Part shown: positions 56,514 to 64,000 of the stretch, piece by piece
Numbering within the stretch: position 1 is the stretch's first letter
How the letters are laid out: each line of letters starts with the position of its first letter
Source of the DNA: Chaetoderma sp. LZ-2023a
Taxonomy: Eukaryota; Mollusca; Caudofoveata; Chaetodermatida; Chaetodermatidae
Reading direction: 5' to 3'
DNA: 64,000 bases
Assembly: GCA_034401795.1 (NCBI GenBank)
Contig: CM067366.1
Coordinates: forward strand, 68,346,014-68,410,013
The notes under the pieces: model-generated
The model's input: only the letters and a program-made list of their open reading frames with translations
What the model was told of the DNA's origin: nothing
Databases searched by the model: none
Made by a program: the position numbers and the translations under genes

Positions 56514-58045
56514 GGAGGCCCAAGGGGCCTGTGTCGCTCACCTGGAGCATTATACATTTTTGTCATAATTGTTAGTGGGTGGTTTAGGAATAGTCTTCTA
56601 AATGAGTTTGTGGACATTTTTGCAAGTCTAATATGGCCGCCAAACACACTACATTTTGATTGGTCCACTTCTGCCATGATTCTGACCTTGAAAAAACTTT
56701 AATGGCACTCAGTGCCTAATCATATCTCTCAAATTTCGCCCTAATCCGCTCAGCGGTTCTGGAGTCATTTTGGCAAAAATTATGTTATCCAAGATGGCCA
56801 CCAAACCATTTGGCCAATCAAGTTCCCTTGAAACAAACTTGGTGCAGCTCTTGCCCTAGATGATATTTCATGCCTTTTGAATTGATCCCCAAACGGTTTT
56901 GGAGAAGATTTTTAAAGACATTTTAAAGCGGCCAGTTTTTTTGACGGATCAACTTCTCTTGAACAAACTTTAATGGCCCTTAGTCCTTAATCCTATATCA
57001 CAAATTTCGGCTTGATCGCTTCAGCGGTTCTGGGGAATGAGTCGTCTTTGCGAAAACGAGGTCATCCAAGATGGCCACTGAACCATTTATTCAATCAAGT
57101 TCCCTTGAACAAACGTGGGTCAGCTTTTACCACAGATCAGATTTCATGAGGTCTGAATTGATCCCTCAAACGGTTTTGGAGAAGATTTTTAGACATTTCT
57201 AACAATCAGCTGAAATCCAAGATGGCCACCGGCTTCATTTGAACAAAATGGAATCTCTATGCCCTAAGGATGCTTCCTGCCAAATATAATTGAAATGGGC
57301 CCAGTAGTTCACGAGAAGACATTTTATATTTCCCATTGCTTTAGTATGGGAGTTTTTGGTGGGAAAATGATCCAAGATGGCCCCCAAACCGTTTATCCGA
57401 CAGTTTTGAAAATTGCAAATTTGAGATCAGACTACCCAAAAACCTATATAAAACCAATTTCGGCCTCAAAATCCATCAAATAAAAAAATCCAATATGGCC
57501 GCCAAACAAGCTATATTTTGATTCGCCCACCACGCCCATGTTTTCTGACGGATTAACTTCTCTTGAAAAACATTAATGGCCCTTAGTCCCTAATCATATA
57601 TCACAAATTTCGGACTGATCGCTTCAGCGGTTCTGGGGAAGAAGTCGTTTTTGCGAAAACTAGGTCATCCAAAGATGGCTACTGAACCATTTGGTCAATA
57701 AAGTTCCCTTGAACAAACTTGGTTAAGCTCTTACCCTAGATCATATTTCGTGAGTTCTGAATTGATCCATCAAACGGTTTTGGAGAAGATTTTTTAGACA
57801 TTTCTAAAAAATCGGTAGAAATCCAAAATGGCCGTCGACCAAATTGCCCGATCGGGCTCGTTTGAAAAAACTTTAATCTCTATGCCTCCTGCCAAATATA
57901 ATTGAAATGGGGCCCAGCAGTTCTCGAAAAGAAGACATTTTAAATTTCCCATTGCTTTAGTATGGGAGCTTTTGGCGGGAAAATGATCCAAGATGGCCAC
58001 CAAACCATTCATCCGACAGTTTCGAAAATTGCAAATTTCAAATCA
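56514..58045 (+). repeat. Family D repeat, 5' portion
   Basis: Begins ggaggcccaaggggcctgtg tcgctcacc. It is built of recurring modules: 'ccaagatggccgccaaac', 'cccttgaacaaacttggt', 'atcatatttcatgag', 'caaacggttttggagaagat', 'tgccaaatataattgaaatg'. A ~600-bp unit is repeated (compare 56640-57360 with 57495-57970). It is interrupted at about 58045 by the retrotransposon and resumes at about 60585. Confidence 0.75.
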
Positions 58046-58049
58046 GAAT

Positions 58050-60580
58050 ACCCAGAAAATAGTTTGGTCGGCTGCAATAATATCTGGGGAGGTGTTCCGT
58101 TCTTATTTTCTGGAAATAAGGGCAAACTAAGATGTAATGGAACTCGTCGCTGATGTCATTCTTATCACACAATGGGCATATCCGTTCTTCTCTGGGTCAC
58201 CCCTCCCATCCCCCTTTTTCGATCGGTAAGTGATGATTACTAGTCCTAAATTTAGAAAAACTGATGTGATGTCTATCCACAAGTTTAAGCATATATGGTT
58301 CAATTTCAAAATTTTCTTTAAACGATTTGTAATTTTTTTCCTTCCATAATTCCCCTAATTGACTCGTCCAGTTTTGCATGTATTGGTCAATTAAGTTTTG
58401 TTTTAATTGCCGTTTGACTACATTCATGCTATTTACTGCTTGTCTGTCCCATATATATCCCATCCTGCTTTCTTCCAAGTATTTCTTTAATTTTAATTAA
58501 CCATTTATATTGGGTGGAACAGAAAACATAGTCATTGTATGTATATTGATAAATTTGGTTTGATATTTTAGACTGTTTACCCATGATAAGTCTTAACCAG
58601 AAATTTATCATACGTTGTTTTATAGATATTATTAGTGGTAGTTCACCAGTTTCGCCATACAGCATGTACTTTGATGTACTTGGCCTAAGCTTAAGTAACT
58701 GTCTCAAAAACAATATCTTCACCTTTTCCAGTATATTCCAATTTTCTACTCTTATAATTTCAGAGCCATATAGTAGTATCGGCTGAATTAGTTTGTTAAA
58801 TGGCTTTAGATGGCAATCTATTGGCAAATCTAGTTCTCGTGCACGACGATTTAATGCGTAGGTGGCTTTATTGGCTCGCTCAGCAATATGTTTTCCTGCG
58901 GTAATAAGTCGGCAGTTGAACATGAAATACACACCAAGATACTTATAACTATCTACACTATCGATTGCCAGCTCCTTTATCGTGAATCCTAATTTACTAT
59001 AATATTGCTTCGTGCTTCCAAATACTACTACCTTTGTTTTTTCAATATTTATTTTTAATTTCCATCGGTCAACGTATTCATCAAATGTGTCGAGGGATTT
59101 CTGCATGTCAGTTGGGCTTTCGCCCATAATTACGGTATCGTCAGCGTAGAGTAAGATGAATAATTTAAGAAAAGTAGTTATTTCTTCGTTTGTCGTTTTT
59201 AATCTTATTGGCTTACAGTTTTTGTTTTCTAGGTATGTTTCCAGGTTGTTGAGATAGATGGCAAACAGAACCCGTGACAGGTTTTCACCTTGCCTCACAC
59301 CTAAATTGCATATTATTGTATCAGATAGTTCATTATTCAATTTTATTCTAGACTTACTATTTTTATACATGTTTTGGATTACATTGAGTACTTTGCCATC
59401 TGTTTTGTGATTCGCTATTTTCCATCAAAGACCTGGCCTCCAAACTTTATCAAAAGCTTTTTTGAAATCCACGAATGTGCAGAATAATGTTTTTCCTTGT
59501 TTCTGTAATAATTCAATTAGTTGATAGAGCGCGTATATAAATGCTCAGTTGTGGAATAATTCAATTAGTTGATAGAGCGCGTATATAAATGCTCAGTTGT
59601 GGAATAATTAAATTAGTTGATAGAGCGTGTATATAAATGGTCAGTTGTGGAATAATTCAATTAGTTGATAGAGCGCGTATATAAATGCTCAGTTGTGGAA
59701 TAGTTGTGGAATAATTCATTTAGTTGATAGAGCGCGTATATAAATGGTCAGTTGTGGAATAATTCATTTAGTTGATAGAGCGCGTATATAAATGGTCAGT
59801 TGTGGAATATTCTTGTCTAAAGCCGGCTTGAACTTCCAGTAGTTGTTCTGTATCGTTTAGTATTGCATGGATTCGTTTGCTAAGGATTGAGGTGAAAAGT
59901 TTTCCCAAACAGCTTAATAGTGTGATTGGCCTATAATTTTGTGGTTCTTTTGGATTGCCTTTCTGTTTATAGATAGGTATAATTATACCTTCCGTCCACG
60001 CTTCGGGAATTACTGCTGTATCTAAGACTTGGTTGAAAATATATATGTATATATTCATCATAATGTCCTCAGTTGCTTTAATATATTCATTTGTGATTTT
60101 ATCTACACCGGCTGCTTTATTATTCTTTAGCAATTTTATAGCTTTAGATATTTCATCAGCAGTAATTGGTCGGTTTAATTCTTCATTTTCATCGTTTGCG
60201 TTTGGGTGTGCAAAGTCTTGTCCATCCGTCTCTCCGTTATTAGGGTCGTTTAGGTTTCTAAAGAAAGTGTACATCTTGTTTTTATCTACCGGACATCCTT
60301 CACGGGTCTTTCTTTCTTTTATAATTTTCTAAAATGCTTTAGGGTTACTTAGGTTTAAATCACGTATTTTCTTTCTAAAGTTATGTCTATATTCCATTAT
60401 AGAGTTATTCATTTTATGTTTATATTCATTACCAGCCTTAATCATGTCTTCTCTATTTTGTTCAGTTCGCCTTTGCTGGTATTTCTTTCTGGCAGCGCAG
60501 TACGATTGTCTTTTGCTTTTACACTCTCGGTTAAACCAAGGATGGTTTGGGTGGTTTTTTTGTGTACGCTTCGTGTTTCT
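58050..60580 (-). pseudogene. 5'-truncated non-LTR retrotransposon (RT and C-terminal zinc motif)
   Basis: The minus-strand order is that of a LINE second ORF without its endonuclease. It opens HPWFNRECKSKRQSYC near 60530, then an in-frame TAG near 60331. DEISKAIKLLKNNKAAGVDK and IIPIYKQKGNPKEPQNYRPI lie at 60180-59920, with LEVQAGFRQEYSTTDH at about 59810. After a 48-bp tandem block come CTFVDFKKAFDKVW (~59460), a TGA near 59428, and GVRQGENLSRVLFAIYLN. LLYADDTVIMGE (catalytic YADD) is near 59140. A C-terminal ICPLCDKNDISDEFHYILVC near 58100-58180 gives CX2C...H...C. Three frameshifts or more and two stops make it dead. It is a jockey/RTE-like LINE in general appearance; I cannot fix the clade. 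It sits inside a family D repeat. Confidence 0.85.
59508..59806. repeat. 48-bp tandem repeat inside the RT sequence, six copies
   Basis: ttgatagagcg recurs at 59521, 59569, 59617, 59665, 59724 and 59772: intervals of 48 except one of 59, where an 11-bp tagttgtggaa is duplicated. The unit is the RT's own coding sequence (in one frame IYALYQLIEL on the minus strand). Confidence 0.93.
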
Positions 60581-60584
60581 AGAT

Positions 60585-60995
60585 CATATCTGCCAAATTT
60601 TCGCCTGATACCTTCAGCGGTTCTGGAGAAGTAATTTTCGCTAAAACTATGTCAACCAAGATGGCCGCCTGAACAAGCTTGGTTGAGCTCTTGCCCTGCA
60701 TCATATTTCATGAGGTTTCCTTCAATCCCTCAAGCGGTTTCGGAGCAGATTTTTAAAGACGTTTCTAAAAATGGGCCAAAATCCAAGATGGCCGTTAGCC
60801 AAATTGGCTGATTGGCTTCGTTTGAACAAACTTGGATCCCTATGCCCTAAGGAAGCTTCCTGCCAAATATAATTGAACGCGTCCCAGCGGTTCTTGAGAA
60901 GTCGTTTTAAAGGAAAAGTTGACGGACGGACGGACGACGGACACACAAAGGACGGTCGCCACGACATAAGCTCACTTCGCCTTTCAGGCCAATAA
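60585..60995 (+). repeat. Family D repeat, 3' portion
   Basis: Resumes at atcatatctgccaaattttcg, passes 'caagcggtttcggagcagat' and 'aaaagttgacggacggacgg', and ends 'cataagctcacttcgcctttcaggcc'. Confidence 0.75.
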
Positions 60996-61277
60996 ATTTG
61001 ATGGTTAAAGGGCTAAATAACATTTGATGTACAATGTGGCATTTTTAGATGATTCATAGTCCTGAGGGATTTAATGCACTATTTAACAACTGATTAATTC
61101 CAATATATGGTTCATCATTCGATTGCCATATGACACATTTATTGGCATTCAGAATGCGGGTGATGTTTGGAAAATAATTTTCATTTGTAAATGTGAATCG
61201 TTAATAATTACAATGAGATTGTATCAGTATGCGTAGGCCCTACTAAAGCATCATTGGCATATATCCAACCCAGATGT
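60996..61277. other. No gene recognised
   Basis: Short AT-rich spacer. Confidence 0.4.
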
Positions 61278-61486
61278 TTAGCCCTTACCACTCTCGTGTC
61301 AAGGCTTTAAATTTTCAAATTAAATTAAAAGATGAACAGGTGTTCATTTTTCAACAAATCTGGTGGGAGATGGTGCTGTCATAGACAGCAACATCCTCCA
61401 CCAAAATTGCCCAAAAATGTACACCAGTTTCTGTGATATTGACACAGTAAAGGATAGAATATTGACATCAGAATGGTACGGGTTAA
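61278..61486. repeat. Family E copy
   Basis: agcccttaccactctcgtgtcaa start; tgctgtcatagacagca centre; ends gacatcagaatggtacgggttaa. Confidence 0.75.
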
Positions 61487-61489
61487 CGT

Positions 61490-61815
61490 AGACATTACCT
61501 AGAACGATGTAATTGAATTTTCTAATTATTTTTTGCCATTTGATCAATTAATTATGTACAGTAATTAAAAAGCGATTCACAATCACATTAAGAAATTTAT
61601 ATCATTGAATTTCCTTTCTATTCTTCCACAATTCAATCACATTTTATTTGTTCATAGTGCAGAATACAGTATTTTCTGATCTTAGCAAATCTTGCTTGAT
61701 GCAGTATTCATGGATTTCACATGCTCCTGTTGCCCCCTGTAGGAAATCCAATGAAATAATAAGGTAGCACTCCATCATTTATACCGGAAACGTGGTAAAT
61801 TATTTATAGAGACTT
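61490..61815. other. No gene recognised
   Basis: AT-rich unique sequence. Confidence 0.4.
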
Positions 61816-61925
61816 TTACTGTTAACATGAACAAGAGGTTAATGAGGAGCGGCGTTTTTAAGCAAAAGTTGACGGACAGAGAGACGGACGGTCCCCACAG
61901 CATAAGCTCACTTGGCCTTTCAGGG
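61815..61925 (+). repeat. Family D tail
   Basis: aaaagttgacggacagagag ... cataagctcacttggcctttcaggg. Confidence 0.7.
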
Positions 61926-61942
61926 ATGAGAGTGAGATAAGG

Positions 61943-62061
<119 letters not shown>

Positions 62062-62393
62062 TAAGGGATGACAGTGAGGTGGGGTTTTATCGGAGCTTGG
62101 CCTTTGGCTACAGGGTCTACCATTGATGAAAGTAGGTTAAATATGGTCATGGTCTTGTCTTAATCAACCCAGTAGAGACCATCAGCAAAATGAGCCATCA
62201 AACACTAGTGAGTTGCCCATCTATCAGTAGCAGACCTGTCTCACTTCGTGTCCAAACCAATTTGGGTGTGTAAAGAAACTCAACTGATGCTATAATGAGA
62301 TTTACCCTTTCACAGATGAATTCCCCATATCCTATCCTCAAGGCTACCATACAGGAAAACTGTTGAATATTTTCACCGGAAGGCTGAACGCAA

Positions 62394-62449
62394 CACACAC
62401 GCACGCACGCACGCACACACACACCACACACACACACACACACACACCA

Positions 62450-62488
<39 letters not shown>

Positions 62489-62490
62489 AC
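62394..62490. repeat. (CA)n-type compound microsatellite
   Basis: cacacgcacgcacgcacgc, then CA units with periodic 'ccacac' interruptions. Confidence 0.95.
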
Positions 62491-62639
62491 CCTCAGCATC
62501 CAAAACATCCCCTCCCCCAACACCGTCTTCCAGACTCCACCAGTGTGTGTGCGTGCGTGCATGTGCGCGCGTGCTTACGTGCATGTAAAAACCTCTTGAA
62601 ACTACTCAATTCAGCAGAAGTGTTTAATCTTACAGAATG

Positions 62640-62960
62640 TACTTTATCAGGGATTTGTCTTTGCATGTAGGTGGGGCTTAGAATACACCTTCCGTATCCT
62701 CTGCGTGTCGTAAGAGGCGACTAAAGGAAGTAAGGGTGAGGTAACCCTGACAGAAACCTCGAGTGCTGAAGACAGAGGTTCCAGGCCGCACGGCGCACTC
62801 TAATAAACCATGGATCCACGCACTTAACGCTTATGATCATGTCGATAGTCACTTACAGGACTGGCGGTATGATCAGCGAATGAAAAGAAGAAGAAGGGAT
62901 TTGTCAGTGAAAGGGTTGTCAACTGCCATTCATGAGGTAATCATTCACTACAGAGCACAT
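62640..62960 (+). repeat. Probable SINE-like repeat
   Basis: Contains tatcctctgcgtgtcgtaag aggcgactaa, which I associate with abundant short repeats of gastropod genomes. It continues ggtaaccctgacagaaacctcgag... and ends in an A/G-rich gaaaagaagaagaaggg stretch. Family and limits are uncertain. Confidence 0.35.
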
Positions 62961-62966
62961 TAATCC

Positions 62967-63157
62967 TTTAACCCTTTTTTATAGAAAAGAGAAGACTGAC
63001 TATTTTTGAGAATTTACCACTGGAATGACTGGCTCTGTTATCGATCCAGTTATTCCAGTGGTCAAATTTCAAAAATAGTCTTCTCACGGTCTGCAACTGG
63101 ATATTTCTCAAGACCACTGCAGAAGCTGTTTAGCTGATATGAGTGTCAAAGGGTTAA
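62967..63157. repeat. Family A copy
   Basis: Arms ccactggaatgactggctct / ccagttattccagtggtcaa; ends gagtgtcaaagggttaac. Confidence 0.7.
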
Positions 63158-63199
63158 CCCTTTCAGACCCCAAAGCACACATTGCTAATCATATAAGGA

Positions 63200-63295
63200 A
63201 TGTGCTGTTCAATATTTTGTAATCAATTTGTCTGGGATCTGTTGCTGCTACAACAGGTTCCAGCCAAGCTAATTTCAAAATGTTCACCAGCTTTT
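63200..63295. repeat. Central-hairpin relic
   Basis: ctgttcaatattttgtaatcaat / gctaatttcaaaatgttcaccag with gttgctgctacaac tip. Confidence 0.6.
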
Positions 63296-63299
63296 CTGC

Positions 63300-63670
63300 A
63301 TACCGTATTTATCCTAATTTAACTGCCCCCTCCCAATTATACTACCCCATGTTTTTTAAATGAGCGAACAAAAATATAGTACAGTTCATATCTATAGAGA
63401 TTACTAACTACATTATGGACCGCGTTTAGTACATGTGAATACTGTTTGGTGTTAAAGTTCAGATATAAATTAACATGGTGGGAGACAAAAGCAGGAATAA
63501 AATGAACATTTTCAAAATGACAACACCTGCGTTTGTACATTGTGTGTATATTCTCATGGTATTGACTATTTTCAGTGAAGAGTTGTCGTTCTGGCTGCAC
63601 TAGTTCCTTTCTACTGACACAATGTAGATAGAAATTAGATTTTCAACCAGGTTCTATTTTCTTAACAACA
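63300..63670. other. No gene recognised
   Basis: Unique sequence; an 87-codon minus-strand frame has no motif. Confidence 0.4.
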
Positions 63671-63671
63671 A

Positions 63672-64000
63672 GAGGCCCAAGGGGCCTGTATCGCTCACAT
63701 GGACCATAGGCATCTCAACTAGTATGGTCATTAACAATAAGTAGAACTCTAATGAGTTGAGCAGATTTGTAACAAGAAAACAGAGACCGTGTTTCTTTAT
63801 GTATCAACTTCTCTTGAACAAACTTTAATGGCCCTTAGTCATCAATATCATATCTCCCAAATTTCCGCCCAATCCATTCAGTGGCTCTGGAGATGAAGTT
63901 GCTTTCATGAAAACCCGCCCATCCAAGATGGCTGCCCAACCATTTGGCAAATCAAGTTCCCTTGAACAAATTTGGTTCAGTTTGTGCCCTAAGTGATATT
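63672..64000 (+). repeat. Family D repeat, 5' portion, cut by window edge
   Basis: Starts agaggcccaaggggcctgta tcgctcac, then 'aacaaactttaatggccctt' and 'catccaagatggctgcc' modules. Confidence 0.75.

Overview
This window looks like animal nuclear DNA: AT-rich, dominated by repeats, with intron-split coding sequence bounded by GT-AG sites and no bacterial-style gene packing. Several repeats, such as the element opening with AGGCCCAAGGGGCC and ending near a 'cataagctcacttggcctttcaggcc'-like tail, and the 'gtgtcgtaagaggcgactaa' block, resemble repeats I associate with molluscs, especially gastropods. The phylum call is inference from memory.

The only conventional host gene I can place securely is a myotubularin-related phosphatase of the MTMR6/7/8 type, on the minus strand. 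Three consecutive coding exons are visible, at 35132-35016, 6332-6170 and 2225-2071. They encode the N-terminal GRAM/PH-like domain and the start of the following region. Exon 1 should lie to the right and the catalytic exons left of base 1. The intron between the first two visible exons is about 28.7 kb and holds most of the repeats described here. A single plus-strand exon at 35458-35682 may be the end of a RhoGAP-like domain.

The most interesting object is at 19361-24908, inside the large MTMR intron and in the same orientation. It is an intronless minus-strand coding region of about 1,500 codons, broken by one in-frame stop and one +1 frameshift. Diverged terminal inverted repeats of about 130 bp flank it and share a perfect 24-bp core. 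The N-terminal part carries two CX2C...HX2C modules. The C-terminal part carries a flap-endonuclease-like (FEN1/XPG) domain with all acidic positions recognisable, followed by a nine-cysteine CXC (tesmin/TSO1-like) module. A second, more decayed relative lies at the left edge (1-~430). Together these suggest a poorly described DNA transposon lineage, or a mobilised nuclease gene family.

Other mobile elements: a decayed Penelope-like element (16420-18930, minus) split by a short inverted-repeat element, and a 5'-truncated non-LTR retrotransposon (58050-60580, minus) inserted into a mollusc-type repeat and carrying an internal 48-bp tandem expansion of its own RT sequence. There is also a pair of tRNA-derived SINEs (41816-42440).

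Small non-autonomous elements: family A is a ~240-bp near-palindrome with TTAACCCTTTAACACT ends (about 40 full or partial copies). Family B is ~390 bp, with AATGGACCTTTCCA-like ends, a central hairpin and repeated TGACGTCA-like sites. Family E is a TTAA-ended palindrome (3 copies). Family D is the long 'aagatggccgcc' repeat. A family A copy at 32173-32412 interrupts a family B copy exactly at a TTAA, which fixes the target site.

Tandem repeats: 149-bp (6420-7000), 24-bp (29884-31165, about 53 copies), 47-bp (43040-43425), and several microsatellites. Most short open frames in the window are chance frames through these repeats.
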